Source: Odobenus rosmarus divergens
Lineage: Eukaryota; Chordata; Mammalia; Carnivora; Odobenidae
DNA: 64,000 nucleotides
Direction of reading: 5' to 3'
Assembly (NCBI RefSeq): GCF_000321225.1
Contig: NW_004451408.1
Span: forward strand, 19,134 to 83,133
Below are positions 23,686 to 35,404 of this stretch, one piece after another. Position 1 is the stretch's first letter, and every line of letters starts with the position of its first letter. A model generated the notes under the pieces. The model was not told the DNA's origin. It searched no databases and worked only from the letters and a program-made list of their open reading frames with translations. The position numbers were made by a program, and so were the translations under genes.

Positions 23686-25099
23686 CAGAAAATTTAAAGA
23701 TCTTCCCCATTCAAAATACTCAGTTCTCAACTATCCAGCTGTATTTTTGTATATTGTAGATTCACAAGGTTATGTCCTGTTCTTTCTTGCATAATGCATA
23801 GCACGAACCCAAGAGAAGCTAACTCCAGAGCCGGGCATTCATCTTTGTGGGCAGTGCTGGTCCACCAGCTTTGATCTTCACATAAATTTTGGCCACTCAA
23901 GTAGACCTTTGGTTCTTAATTATCTTAACCACAGCTTATGTGGCCCAAATTTGTTAGGTTTTTATCTGCTATGCATTTCCCTTTCTCTTATGTGTGCATG
24001 AGGATTTTAACATGGAGTAGATCTATCTGGATATATCACGGTACAGCTGATTGTCCATATGGCAAGGAAAGCCCCATTAGCCACTGACCGAGGCCCCTAC
24101 ATGATGACTCCTCACTGTCCTATTGCCCTGCCTCACAGGAGGGCAATGAGGCATCAAATCAAATGTGTCTCTTAATGGAATGGATATTTCTACAGCCCCT
24201 ATGGAAAAAGCTGAAGATACTCTGCCCCATATAGCCTTCTCCGCCTTACTTTCTCTCTCCTGTGAAATGTGAAAATATGTTGTTTTATGTTCATTTATTG
24301 TCTAGGGACAGGAGCTCTGTCAACACCAAGGTGCACTATCCATTAGATGCCCCTTTATAGCAAATGGTTCGCAAAAACTCCAATAAATAAATACTTTTCT
24401 TTATAATTTGGTGCAAGTTCCCTAATAAAACTAGAATAGACATAACAGTGAGTTCTATTTCATGAGAATGATTGGACTCTTTTTGTAGCTTACGGTGTTA
24501 GCACCCAAATGTATCATAAGCTTCAGGTAGGTTTAGAGCAACTTCCACATTGCCACATCATCATTTTTAGTATTTTTATCTTCAAATAATGTTTAGTCAT
24601 AAGAACAAGATCTCTCATTTGTTATGCCCCATTTCCACAGAGGTGAAAACACCAGAGATAACAGGAAGAAAACAAGCTTTTATTTAATCTTAAGTGCTAT
24701 TTATTTTTCTACAATAGAACTGTGATCTTTCCCTGTACTTCTCTGTGCCAATCTCCAACCAACAACAGGCATTATTTCTTCAATAAATAAAACTTACATT
24801 TATGTATTTATGTAAATCTGTGTGCACGCATGCGTGTGTGTGTGTGTGAGTGCACGCACATGTGTACATGTTCTCCACTATCCCATTGCCACCATAAATT
24901 TCTTGCAGGTGTGGAACCATAGTTGCGGTTTGATCAGTGCACGTCTTGCATCCCCTGAGGCTTACCACTCAGTCCACCTACCCAGCTTTCAACTGCAGCC
25001 CTAGCCTTCCTTTGCCAAAAAGGGCTTTCACATTGCCCGAGCCTCTGTGCAGCTCTGCAGACAAAGTATTCTAGAAGGAGTGTCCACAGGAGCAGTGAA
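23686..25099. other. Unique sequence with a small GT repeat
   Basis: No gene recognised. A short mixed GT/GCAC repeat lies at 24819-24870 (TGTGCACGCATGCGTGTGTGTGTGTGTGAGTGCACGC). The two small frames crossing it translate the repeat. Confidence 0.55.
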
Positions 25100-25358
25100 A
25101 CCCTTGGTGCATAAATACCCTTGCTCCCTTGCCGCTTGGGTAGAATGACTTTAAGGGAGTATTTTCAACACTTGCTGCCCCGGAGGAACTGAATTCCAGT
25201 CAACCGCAGTGGTGGCTGGCTTGATAACCACCCTGAACTGGTTGCCTTCTCACATTCCTGTTGCACTTCCCCAGTCCCCTACTGGTGTTGCCTACATTAA
25301 CTACACGCACTTTAATCCTTGCCTTAGCGTCTTCTCCTGAGGAAATCCAAACTAAGGC
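25100..25358 (+). repeat. LTR-like repeat, 3' end (family unresolved)
   Basis: The end 'CACGCACTTTAATCCTTGCCTTAGCGTCTTCTCCTGAGGAAATCCAAACTAAGGCA' resembles the terminus of an old mammalian LTR group ending '...CTCAGGGTCTGCTTCTGGGGGAACCCAACCTAAGACA'. A similar end occurs at about 55500-55540. The left boundary and family are not certain. Confidence 0.4.
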
Positions 25359-26658
25359 AATCACTCTCCAAAGAATATGGAAGTTGACCAAAAGCCATGG
25401 GACAAACAGCTGCCCTGCTGTCCCTGTTGCTGTTACCTCTCCCGTGGAAGAACTTCAAAGCACAATATGTATGAACCCAGGCCTTAATTTTTCCCTACCT
25501 CCCCTTATATTGCTCCCCTTTCCCCATCTTCTGTCAATGTCCGGGATGCCGACAATAACCCCTCCTTCCCTTCTTCTCAACAGCTCTTCCCCCAAAGTTG
25601 CATTTTCCCCAGCAATCTGTTGTCCGAGATGTCCACTGTTTGCGGCATCAGCCATACTGGCTCTTAGAACAGTGTGCTTATTCTTCGTCTGTGCACAACA
25701 GATAGAACCCACCATATGTTTCTTTCCACCGGGGTCACTCCGCCATCTGGACGGTGGAAGCTTATGCCCCAGGGAAGACATAGCCATAAGCCAATTTACA
25801 TGAAGACACAGATTCTAGACCTACAGTCTAAGTTTGGACACAGAGCTGACTCCAGCTGACAATGCCACCAGACTCCGACTGATTTCATCCACAGTACATG
25901 GAGGTTCCCGTGTCTCCTAGACAGAGGCAAAGACTTACTGAGGCCGCATGACTAATCCAATTGTTTATTCCCTTGCTGTACTCATCTTTATTTGATCTGA
26001 GGGCACCAAGTCCAGGATAATAGTTTCAGGTGCACCCCCCCCCCCATTCAACCCTATCCAGTTCTCTCAGGCTTGGTTTAAAAGGGACGAAAGACCCCGG
26101 GCCTATTGGTCAGCATTTTCTTCATGGCTGTTCTTGGCATGGCTGTGACTATTAAAACTTTTTATAAAAATTGAAGGGCTAGTTACACATATTAAAATTA
26201 AAGTCACTTAGCAACAGTTTTTCACAATAACTCTTGCAACCCCAAAATACAGTGGCACGGGGCAGGGGGGTTGGCAGGAGAGTGCCGACTAGCTTTTGGT
26301 GACCTAATTTGTCTCTTATCCAAAGCAAAGTTTCTGCTTTCTCTATTTTTTATGACCCTGTCAGGATTTTCAGCAATTGCTCCCTTTACCACCCTGGTGC
26401 TTCATCCAATGTGACCCAAAATGTTCCTGTGGAGCCCAGAAGCAAGGAGGAGTAGACTGCTCCACAGTTAGGTGGGTTCTCGGAGTCCTCACTGCTGAGT
26501 GAAGACTGGAGTCCTGCTGGAGGAATGCTGGCATCCCCTGTGCCTCGCGTGCTGGTCAGACGCAGACCCCTGCTGGCCCAGCTTTCTGGCCCTCCAGCAG
26601 CTATCTGCAAGCAAAGCACCGCCCGGGCATCAGAAGCAGCTTCATTGATAGTTTTTTC
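25359..26658. other. Unique sequence, includes the longest ORF, judged non-coding
   Basis: The 180-codon frame at 25261-25803 is the longest in the window. Its translation is rich in Leu, Pro and Ser with no domain, signal or repeat motif, and its start lies inside an LTR-like repeat. A C11 run lies at about 26034-26044. No gene is called. Confidence 0.5.
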
Positions 26659-26679
26659 ACATGCACGTGCGTGCGCACA

Positions 26680-26714
<35 letters not shown>
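26659..26714. repeat. (CA)n microsatellite with Z-DNA-prone CG/CA leader
   Basis: Starts as CATGCACGTGCGTGCGCACACGCGC and passes into about 15 uninterrupted CA units. Purine-pyrimidine alternation extends over nearly the whole tract. Confidence 0.92.
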
Positions 26715-26716
<2 letters not shown>

Positions 26717-27149
26717 ACATACTTCATTTCTTTTAATCAGCCTGAAAAGTTTTTACATTTTCCAAATCTAATCTTAGTAAGAACTCTCTAGTGGGGTGTT
26801 CCAGCAGAGTACCTGTGGCTAAGTATCTCCGCCTTTATCTCTTTGCCTCTTTGAATGAGACACCAGTCCAATTAAGAAGTACCCAGCAGAAAGATGCCAG
26901 CCTTAAAAAATCAAAAGAGAATATACTTTAGATTTCTTAAATATACTATTTAGCCTAAGAGTGTATTAGCGTATTCAACAATAGCTAAGGAGACATGACA
27001 ACAGGTCATGAAAAGCATCTAGGAAAGAGACATTTCAGCTCCTTGATAATGATATATGGAAATTTAATCTGTGGGCACCAAAGCTGTACCTTCCATCATT
27101 AGATGGGCAGCATCCTCTTACAGCTCTATTATTCTAAGAATTTCTAAGA
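26715..27149. other. Unique sequence
   Basis: No gene or repeat recognised. Confidence 0.5.
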
Positions 27150-27275
27150 TTTCCTTGTCTCCCGGACTCCTTGGCAAACAGGGCTCTGTTGGGTTCTTTT
27201 CGCATCCCCGGTGCCTGGCACGATTCTCATGCATAGAAGGCATTCAGCAAAAGTCTGGTGAATGAATGCACGAAT
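27150..27275 (+). repeat. L2 3' terminus
   Basis: 'TCGCATCCCCGGTGCCTGGCACGATTCTCATGCATAGAAGGCATTCAGCAAAAGTCTGGTGAATGAATGCACGA' follows the L2 end (CTGTATCCCCAGTGCCTGGCACA...TAGTAGGCGCTCAATAAATGTTTGTTGAATGAATGA). The left end is diffuse and might reach about 27080. Confidence 0.75.
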
Positions 27276-30200
27276 ATATCATAAGAAATAACTGTGTGAT
27301 GTATGTCAACGTTTTTTAAGGCCTAAGCACTTACTTGTACAAGGAGGTCTTTTCATAGACAGGCTGATCTGAGGACTGAATTAAAAAGCAGCTAGGAACC
27401 CATGGGGGAAGCTCTTAGCCAATGACTAAGGGGCTTAGGAGTGTGAAAGCCCAAATTCCTTGTCTGGAATTGAGACAACTTCTGAGGACAGAACTACTTC
27501 CCTCCAGAGCTCCTTTGGGGATCAGGCTAAAGGTGCCATCTGAGGGACCTTCTGGAAATCACACCCTTCTCCCCTATCATGCTTCTACCACTCCCATGCC
27601 AGTTTATTCTGGGAACACCTCCTTAATGAACTAGTAACACATAAGGGAAAAGCAAGTTAGGAGAAAATGATGGATTCTGTGTCAGGAGATCCATGGAGAG
27701 ACTGTCCCATTTCCTAGAAATGCGAGCTCAACACTATCCCTTTCCTCATCAGCGAACATGGGTCCTGCCCATGTTCGGTCTCTCCCCACTCTCCTCTCTG
27801 AGTCACACCCACTCTCCATTTCTGGTTACTCTCCCCCAAGCCCCATCCCTTGCTGCTTCCTACACACACATTGCCACCCCTGAACTTTAACTTCTCCTCC
27901 TGCCCGTAATCTCCTTTCCTACCACCAGCAAACCCCTGTGGCTCATTTGATGGACCCAGCCTGTCAGGATGGGCTGAACCTTTGCCCCATTCAGTCTCTA
28001 GTGAAAGGCAGGAGAATAAGCTGTAGCTCTCAAGTGGCACACCTGCCTCCATGAGCAAGTACCAGGCAGACAGCGCACCTGTTAAGGAAAGGCAGCGGAC
28101 CCCTGTTGTGTCAGATGCATGATAAAGCTTCCAAACAGGGAGAAGGTACAAATGGGAAAGAAAAGGTACAAATGGAGAGGCTCATGTTATGGAACAAGAA
28201 CCTTCTTGTGCTAAGGCTGTTCCAACCCTTATTTACTGAGAAAGGTAAATCTACTTAGACAAACTCCAAGTTATAAAATGACTTTCTTAACCTGTCCCTG
28301 TCCTCTTTCTCTACAAGGAACCTCTCCTGGTCAGTTTGTAGAAGGTCCACACTATGTTGAAGGCAGCACCATGGCTGCCATTTAGTCACCCGAACTTGGA
28401 TGATAATTTTTCCTGAGCAGTACTGGCCCTCATCTCCAGGAAGATGGTGGCTTAGAAGGCTATTTGATTAATTCGGCTTGGTAAGTCACTGCAAAGTCAT
28501 CATGGATGGAGACAGCTATGGGATCCATTCTTTCTAGGGTCACCTGATACAGTCCTGCAGATCTTTCTGGATCCTCTGTCCATTTTGGTTCCAAGAGTAG
28601 AAAGCAAAGCTATACTGGAATCTATGTTTCTTTCTGAACAGTGTTCAATATTTCTCTCATCTAGCTCTTCCTCCACTTTATATTTGTAATGGTGGCGTTT
28701 ATAGAGAAGTGTAGACAGGTGGCCCATTGGTCATGTCTCTTTTTAGAAAGTGTGATTCCTCCACCTGTGTGGTTGGACAGCAGGCCCCAGACTCTGGACC
28801 CAGGCCATGCCAGTTAAATCAGAATTGAGGACCCCAGCCAAGACAGGCCTAGGCCAGCAAACAGTACTTGGAAATATGGGGGTGGATCTTGGGGCTCTAG
28901 TTCATCTCTGGTGGGTGCTTGAACTGAGAAGTGATGTAAAGGTGAAGCTGGGGCAACCGCGTTAGCCCACAAGAAGATGAAGGGAGTGTGCTGGTGATGG
29001 AGAAAGGAAAGAAGCATGCAGAGAGAGGCAGAGAGGAGCAAGAAAGTGGCCTCAGTCAGAGTAGTCATCTAGTTGTACCAGTCTCTCCATGTGTCTGGAT
29101 AAAATGTCTGCCCTCAGGTTCTGTGACACACTCCATATCCTTCTGACAAATTCCCTTCTTTGATTAGGTGAGTTGAGCAAGTTTGGTTCCAGAGAAGAAA
29201 AAAGAAAAAAAATCATAAGATTGGAACAGGAAAGTATTGGGACTTGGTTTTAGTTTTTTGAATACCACCTCCAAGATAAGGGAACATTCTGTTAACCAGT
29301 GATTTTTCTAATTTCTCGGCATTATACTTTTATCCTCTCTTTGTAGATCTGGAAAAAGGTCCCCCACATTTAAAATAGATTTTGTAGCATCTTGTCATCT
29401 TAGGAAATACTCTTGGATTAGATAACAGCATTCCTGATTTTCCAGACAACTCAACAGGGTCACATAGACTCTCAAATCAACATATCCAGTAACTGTTACT
29501 GCACCGTGTCATGAACTGATAAATTCATTGAGCGTAAACCACTGCAGATGAGAGAGGAGGTAGAGAAATAGGCTTATCTCCCTTTTGAGTTTGCCTCCAT
29601 TTCAGAACTAACTTCGTAGTGCCAAGAATAACTGATTATTCCCCTGTGATGAAATGTACTTTCCAGCAATATTGAGTCCTTCCCACCAGTACTGGGTTAC
29701 GATGTCAACATGGCTTACTTATTCTCACGCCAACATGAAGGTTGACCTAATTATTCAAGCGCCAACACGAGAGCACGGTCCTCAGTTTCTCTTCCAGAAG
29801 TGAGAGCATGATCACCCTGATAAACAGGATGCCTCTCACTGTCAAACATCCCTCCACAGGAGACGGCTAACTGATGCCATCCGAGCCGTACTGCTTTCCC
29901 TTCCGGAATTTGATGTAGGATTTCACACATAGACTTGAGCTCTTTTGCCAGCCTCTGGCAATTTCCAAGTTTCCCAAAGATTCATGAAAAATCCAGCTGT
30001 TTCCAACTATTTGGAACAGAGCACTATGTGATAAAATGAGGATAGAGGGGGATCTTTATCCAACTTCTCCAGCAGCCATAGAGCTTTGGATTATATTGAG
30101 AAGAAAAATTGCAAGCTCAATTGTTCAAAGATTAAAAAGAAGAAGAAAGGACGCTTTGTATTAAATTTCTGAGAATGCCTTTTATTTACCAAACATTTGA

Positions 30201-30444
30201 GAATGCTAAAAAGCTATTCTTTGATTAATCAGGTATGAGCTCATTCTGCCTCCCTAATCCAGCCTGTGAATAACTGTAATGAAAGGTGAGTAGCTGTGGC
30301 TCACAGGAAGGACATTTGGACAACTTGACAATAATCTGAGAATGGATTTTAGGGCAGCCGCAAATGAAACTGTTATGTAGTCAGTGCTCCTCAACCCATC
30401 CTTGTTGAAGGACCACTCTGTTTGCCAATTTAAAACTTTTTCAC
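27276..30444. other. Unique non-coding sequence (3.2 kb)
   Basis: I found no repeat family or gene. The largest frame, 145 codons on the minus strand at 27714-28151, has no motif and is crossed by a plus-strand frame. Confidence 0.5.
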
Positions 30445-31955
30445 AGAATCTTTTCAACAAATAGTGCTCAATTGGATACACATATACCAAAAAAAAAAAA
30501 AAAGAAACATCCCCAGTTCCCACCCTTTACAGAAATTAAATCAAAATGAATCCTCAATCTAAATTCAAAATCTAAAACTAAAATACTTTCAGAAAATTGA
30601 CTATGATACCGAAAGCATGATGTGTAAAGAGAAAAACTGATAAATTGGAAATCATCGAAAATAAGAACATTTCTTCAAAAGACACGGCTAAGAGAATGAA
30701 AAGACCAGACAGTCTAGGAGAAAATGTTTGCAAAGCACTTACATGATAAAGAACTCGTATCCAGAATATATAAAGAACTCTCACAACTCAATACTAGGGG
30801 AAAAAAAAAACTATTTTTTTCCATTGGCAAAAGATTTGAACAGACATTTCACTAAAGAAGAGATACAGATGGCAAATAATCACATTAAAAGATGCTCAAC
30901 ATCATTAGTCAAATACAAATTAAAACCATAATGAGATCCTATTACAAAGGCTGAAATGTTATAAACTGACAGGACCCCGCACTCATAAGGCTAAAGAGCA
31001 ACTAGAACTCTGGTACATTGCTAATGGGAGGGGGAGGTGTCACAGGGGCCTTGAACAACTGTTCTGCAGTTTCTTAGAAGTTTAAACATAGACTTGCTAT
31101 ATGAGCCAGCAATCCCCTCTTACATATTTACTCAATGAAATAAAAACCTATGTTTACACCAAGAACCACATGCAAATGTTTATAGTGGCTTTTTTCAAAA
31201 TTGCCAAAAACTAGAAAAAACTTGTATCTCAACTGGAGAATTGATAAATAAACTATAGGTATCCATGGAATACTACTCAACAACCAAAGAATAGTATGCA
31301 CAATGACATGGATGAATCTCACATGTTTTATGCCAAGTATGATAGGCCAGACTCAAAAGACCACATAATGTATGCAGATATTCACATCACTGCACTGTAC
31401 GCCTGAAAATATGTTCCATGTCCACTATATCTTCATTCAAAAAATACATTTTTTTAAAAAGATTTTATTTATTTATTTGAGAGAGAGAGACACAGTGAGA
31501 GAGGGAACACAAGCAGGGGGAGTGGGAAAGGGAGAAGCAGGCCTCCTGCTGAGCAGGGAGCCCGATGCGGGGCTCGATCCCAGGACCCTGGGATCATGAC
31601 CCGAGCTGAAGGCAGACGCTTAATGACTGAGCCACCCAGGCGCCCCCAAAAATAAATTTTTTAAATACAATAAAATCGATTTTTGTAAAAGACTGCATGA
31701 TGGATGATGCCATCGATACAGTATTTTTACAAAGGCAAACTCTGGGGACAGAGAACAGACCAGTGGTTGCCAGGAGCTGAGAGTTTGGGGAAGGGTTGAC
31801 TACAAAGGAACAAGACGGAATTTGGGAGGTGAGAGAACCTTTATAACTTCACTGTGGTGGTGGCTGCCACACTGTATATTTTTGCCAAAACTCACACTAA
31901 AAAAGGCAATTTATTGTATGTAGATTATACTTAAATTCTTAAAATGGTGGGAAAA
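30445..31955 (+). mobile_element. L1M LINE 3' end, split by a CAN SINE
   Basis: Starts at the ORF2 block 'TTCAACAAATAGTGCTCAATTGGATACAC' and continues through 'AGAACTCTCACAACTCAATACTA', 'TTTGAACAGACATTTCACTAAAGAAGAGATACAGATGGCAAATAATCACATTAAAAGATGCTCAACATCATTAG', 'AATGACATGGATGAATCTCACATG', 'CAGTGGTTGCCAGGAGCTGAGAG' to the 3' UTR 'CACTGTATATTTTTGCCAAAACTCACAC ... GTATGTAGATTATACTTAAATTC'. ORF2 is broken by indels and stops. The stretch 31376-31448 plus 31648-31690 does not follow the expected L1 order and may be a separate small insertion. Family looks like L1MC/L1ME. Confidence 0.88.
31449..31647 (-). repeat. CAN SINE inserted in L1M
   Basis: On the minus strand it begins GGGGGCGCCTGGGTGGCTCAG and carries the full arctoid body (CTGGGATCGAGCCCCGCATC, GCTTGTGTTCCCTCTCTC) to an AAATAAATAAATAAAATCT tail. 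A/T-rich flanks 'AAAAATACATTTTTT' and 'AAAAATAAATTTTTT' look like a target-site duplication. Little diverged, so younger than its L1M host. Confidence 0.95.
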
Positions 31956-32716
31956 ATCCTTCACAGACTGAGAGTATTATAAAATACAATAAAATGAATT
32001 TCTAGAAAAAATGATTTTAAAAAAGACCTACATAATACAAGTCCAAATTCATGATTATTAGAGTCAACGAACATAAAATTTCTTTTGTCAGTGTCATTTC
32101 TAAACACTGATTCTCAAGTTCTGAACTTACTTCCTCACAAACTACAGAGTTTTGTAGGCCTGGCTCCATCTGCAGACTGCACTTTGAGTAGCACTGTTGT
32201 AGAGGACATTGGTTGATGGTCTTCTTCAAATCCATTCCCACCTAATAGCACCCCAGTTTCCTCATGAGCAATTCCTCCCCCACTGCATACAGTCTAGCAG
32301 GACCATCAGCCAGGCTCAGCTCTCCCCATCTAGGCCCTGGACACTCACCTCCTGTACCTGGGCTATTCCATGCCAGCATTGTGTCCAACCCAAACATGTG
32401 CTGGTATAAGGCTCTTGTCTTGGTTTTCTCCATCTTGACCTCTGCAGCTCCTTTGTTTCTACCTATTACCATGCCTATGGCACCTCCATGGTCTACTCGT
32501 GGAGATGTATTCCCTTCCCTTCCTACAGGAGGGAGGCCCATTTTCCTAGGGACCCCCAGGCCATATAAACAACTTCCCTCCACTTGCTTCTCCACATCAG
32601 GATGGGCTGATGCTTCTTCAAGTGACAGAATTCTAACTTTCAAGGTTATTATCACCTCCATAGAGACTCAAAGGTTTAAAAAGTGTACTTTGAGATTCAT
32701 CATGCACCTGTATGTG
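31956..32716. other. Unique non-coding sequence
   Basis: No repeat recognised with confidence. The 164-codon plus frame at 32264-32758 runs into the SINE poly-T at its 3' end and is opposed by a 139-codon minus frame (32242-32661). Neither has a recognisable domain. Confidence 0.5.
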
Positions 32717-32920
32717 GGGTTTTTTTTTTTTCAAAAAGATTTTTATTTATGTATTTGACAGAGACACAGCGAGAGGGGGAACACAAGCAGGGGGAGTGGG
32801 AGAGGGAGAAGCAGGCTTCCCGCGGAGCAGGGAGCCCGATGTGGGGCTCGATCCCAGGACCCTGGGATCATGACCTGAGCCGAAGGCAGATGCTTAACAA
32901 CTGAGCCACCCAGGTGCCAC
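32717..32920 (-). repeat. CAN SINE with clear target-site duplication
   Basis: Minus-strand arctoid-type SINE (GCACCTGGGTGGCTCAGTTG ... CCGCGGGAAGCCTGCTTCTC ... AATAAAAATC, poly-A). It is bounded by GCACCTGTATGTG (32704-32716) and GTACCTGTATGTG (32921-32933), a 13-base duplication with one mismatch. Confidence 0.96.
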
Positions 32921-32933
32921 GTACCTGTATGTG

Positions 32934-33564
32934 TTAGAACACTTTTATCTCTCAGTAAAAGAATAGGCAACCAGCTTAAACATTTTTATTCTCTCTCATA
33001 AGGAGAAGCTAAAAATGTAGGTAAGTTTGAGAGTTGGTTGAGTAGTTCAATGGTGGCATCAAGGATCCAGTGGCATGGTGTCAGGAACCCATTCTACTCA
33101 GCCGTTCCCAGAGGGCTGGCCATCCTCCCTTCCTGGTTGTAAGATGGCTGCCGTGGCAACACCTCGCTTGGCGGTATCCACAGAAGGATAAGAAGACAGG
33201 ATGTGCTGCTCTCATGAGCAGAGAGACTCTCTTTTAATCAAGGAGGAACTATTTCCCAGCAGCTCGTGGCAATGCCTCCTTAGTTGCTTTGGTCTGAACG
33301 GACTCTCCTGCCCATGACTAGCAACGAAGGAGGCTGGCAAAGTGAGTTCCCAGCATTATCCGCCATGATCACGGAAGGTGGTGCTGCCAGAGAGAAACCA
33401 AAGGGACACACTGTCACCCTGTGTTCCAGGCTGTCCCCTCCCTCTCCTTCCGAGGCCAACACAATTCTTTGCTCAGTTTTGATAACAGAAGAGCTGCAGG
33501 GGCAGGGGTATATCCGAATATTGAGAAGGGAATGCATTGGGAAGTATTCCAAGTATCTTTTCTG
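32934..33564. other. Unique sequence
   Basis: No repeat or gene recognised. A pair of opposed frames at 33280-33622 (101 and 112 codons) share the same bases and have no domain. Confidence 0.5.
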
Positions 33565-33745
33565 TTTGAGCATCATCACACACATATTTAACCTCTCCGG
33601 ACTTTCATTCCTTCATCTGTGAACTGAACCCTGACTATGCTAATGCCTACAACATACGGTTATTTTGAGAATTAAACCAGATACTATGTGGCAAGTACTT
33701 GTTACAGGACATGGTCCATAGTAAGTAGTCACTCAAAAGTGGCTA
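33565..33745 (+). repeat. MIR SINE, 3' two-thirds
   Basis: 'TTTAACCTCTCCGGACTTTCATTCCTTCATCTGTGAACTGAACCCTGACTATGCTAATGCCTACAACATACGGTTATTTTGAGAATTAAACCAGATACTATG' follows MIR from the core to the 3' tail, with a decayed '...CATAGTAAGTAGTCACTC' end. Confidence 0.82.
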
Positions 33746-34101
33746 TGTTTTAAAATTGAAAACAAGGAAGTATATTCAAAAGTATTAAATACCGAGGGCC
33801 TAGATTTTGGAGCATACTAGAGTTTAGGAAAGGAAGACCCTGTTGGCCATTGCAGTCTTGGGAAAAAGCTGCTCTGTGGAGGCAGGATGCAAGCTGGCGT
33901 GGAAGGATGGCTAGAATCGGAACTGCAAGGAAGAGGAGGAAGTCACTGGAGGAGATCAAACAGCATGAAGGGGACGGGACGGCCGGAGCGGAGGGCAGTG
34001 TTCATGCCGTGGGAGGGACAAAGGCACCGACAGCCAGCAAGAACTCACTTCATGCCAGTGCTTTGCCTTATCCAAGCTCCTCAACAACCTTGTGAAGGGG
34101 G
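33746..34101. other. Unique sequence
   Basis: About 350 bases, purine-rich around 33900-33990. No repeat or gene recognised. Confidence 0.5.
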
Positions 34102-34144
34102 TGTGTTGGTTAGCGCTCTCCAAAGAACAGAACCAATAGGGCAT

Positions 34145-34514
34145 TTATTAGTCAGCTCAGGCTGACCTAACAAAATGCCATTAACTGGGTGGCTCGAACA
34201 ACACAAGTTTATGTCTCTCAGTTCTGGCGACTAAAAGCCTGAGATGAGGGTGGCAGCATGATTGAATTCTGGTGAGAGGTCTTCCTGGACTGCCTCCCAG
34301 CTGTCCTCACATGGCAGAGAGAGAGCGAGATCAACATCTTTCTCCCTCTCGTTTTTCTTCTCTTAATAGGGCCAATAATCCCATCATGAGGGCCCTACCC
34401 TCACTATCTAATCTAGCCCTAATTATCTTCCAAGGGCCTCATCTCCAAATACTACCACATGGGATTAGAGCTTCAACATATGAATTTGGGGGATACACAA
34501 ACATTCCATACATA
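34145..34514 (-). mobile_element. MaLR LTR (MST/MLT1-like) nested in the MLT2-like LTR
   Basis: 'TTAGTCAGCTCAGGCTGACCTAACAAAATGCCATTAACTGGGTGGCTCGAACAACA', 'CCTCACATGGCAGAGAGAGAGCGAG', 'CCAATAATCCCATCATGAGGGCCCTACCCTCA' and 'TTAGAGCTTCAACATATGAATTTGGGGGATACACAAACATTCCATA' follow the reverse complement of a near full-length MaLR LTR. It sits at the position of the host LTR's AT-rich microsatellite. Confidence 0.82.
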
Positions 34515-34610
34515 AGTATGTGTATGTGTGTATGTGGAGATAGATGGATAGAAAGTTAGATGGATGGAAAGTTAGATAGATGGATGGAAAGACAGATGGA
34601 TAGATATGAG
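34515..34610. repeat. GATG/GATA and GTAT simple repeat
   Basis: A GTATGTGTATGTGTGTATGT run followed by AGATAGATGGATAGAAAGTTAGATGGATGG-type units, in which 'AAAGTTAGAT' and 'GGATGGAAAG' recur at about 14- to 22-base spacing. This is the typical position of the microsatellite that grows in this LTR family. Confidence 0.85.
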
Positions 34611-35021
34611 GAGATTTATTTTAGGAATTGGCTCACACAACTGTGGAAGCCTGGTGAGCCTAAAAGGTGATGGAAGAGGCCCACAGCCTGGAGACTCAGG
34701 AAGAAGGTGCAGTTCCAGTCCAGAGGCAGTCGGCTAGAAAAGCAGGAAAAGTCAATGTCACAGATAAAATCCAAAGGCAGTCTGCTGCAGAATTCCTCTT
34801 GCCCAGGGGTGATCAGCCCTATGCTCTGTTTAGACCTTCAACTGAACGGGTCCCACCCACATTATGGAGAGAAATCTGTTTTACTCAATAGTCTACCAAT
34901 TTAAATATGAATTTCACCCAAAAGCACTCTGACAGAAACAACTGGAATAGTGTTTGACCAAATATCTGAGTATTATGGTCCAGCCAAGGTGGAACGCACA
35001 ATTAACCATCACAGGCAGATT

Positions 35022-35160
35022 TTAATTTTAGTTTATAGATGAAGCAATCGAGGCTCAGAGTGATTAAGTAACATGCCTAAGGAGATGGAACAGCTGAGGT
35101 AGAACTGAAACCAGGTCTGTCTGAATCCATGGTCCCTATCTCCTCATACTGTTTTGTGCT
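35022..35160 (-). repeat. MIR SINE fragment, reverse orientation
   Basis: 'TATAGATGAAGCAATCGAGGCTCAGAGTGATTAAGTAACATGCCTAAGGAGATGGAACAGCTGAGGTAGAACTGAAACCAGGTCTGTCTGAATCC' follows reverse-complement MIR. The 'CACACAGCT' motif has decayed. Confidence 0.8.
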
Positions 35161-35404
35161 GGGTCTGTAGAGAAATGCATTTGAACGGACAATGTGAAGC
35201 AAGAGAAGGGCTGGGAATAGCATGTGTCTATGCATCTTCCAGAGTAATCAAGGTGCCTAGCCATAGAAATGCTTAACATACACTTTAGAGGTCAGTGGGT
35301 GGGTGAGTGGATGGATGGATGAAGTAAAAAATCATCATTGGCTAATCATGGCTGCAAAAAAGGAACCAGTTCCCAGTATTTCTTCACATCTGGCTTGGCT
35401 TTAG
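35161..35404. other. Unique sequence with short TGGG/TGGA repeat
   Basis: Contains GGTGGGTGAGTGGATGGATGGATG at 35299-35322. Otherwise nothing recognised. Confidence 0.5.

Larger units (their letters stand above)
34102..35013 (-). mobile_element. ERVL-type LTR (MLT2-like), reverse orientation, invaded by a MaLR LTR
   Basis: Left part 'TTGGTTAGCGCTCTCCAAAGAACAGAACCAATAGGG' and right part 'GGAGATTTATTTTAGGAATTGGCTCACACAACTGTGGAAGCC ... CCCACCCACATTATGGAGAGAAATC ... GTTTGACCAAATATCTGAGTATTATGG ... AATTAACCATCACA' are the two ends of one LTR in reverse complement (consensus starts TGTGATGGTTAATT). Bases 34145-34514 are a different LTR inserted between them, followed by an expanded GATA/GATG repeat. 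There is no adjacent internal retroviral sequence. I am confident it is an LTR; the MLT2 family name is from memory of the consensus. Confidence 0.75.

Noticed and set aside
25261..25803. 180-codon open reading frame, the longest in the window
   Set aside because: It begins in an LTR-like repeat, its translation is Leu/Pro/Ser-rich with no domain, and pyrimidine-rich DNA readily gives such frames. A minus-strand 110-codon frame overlaps it.
30445..31955. Possible intact L1 ORF2 fragment
   Set aside because: Stops and indels occur throughout. It matches old L1M 3' sequence and cannot encode a working reverse transcriptase.
32264..32758. 164-codon frame with hydrophobic stretches
   Set aside because: It reads into the poly-T of a SINE (Phe string) and is opposed by a 139-codon antisense frame. 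No recognisable protein.
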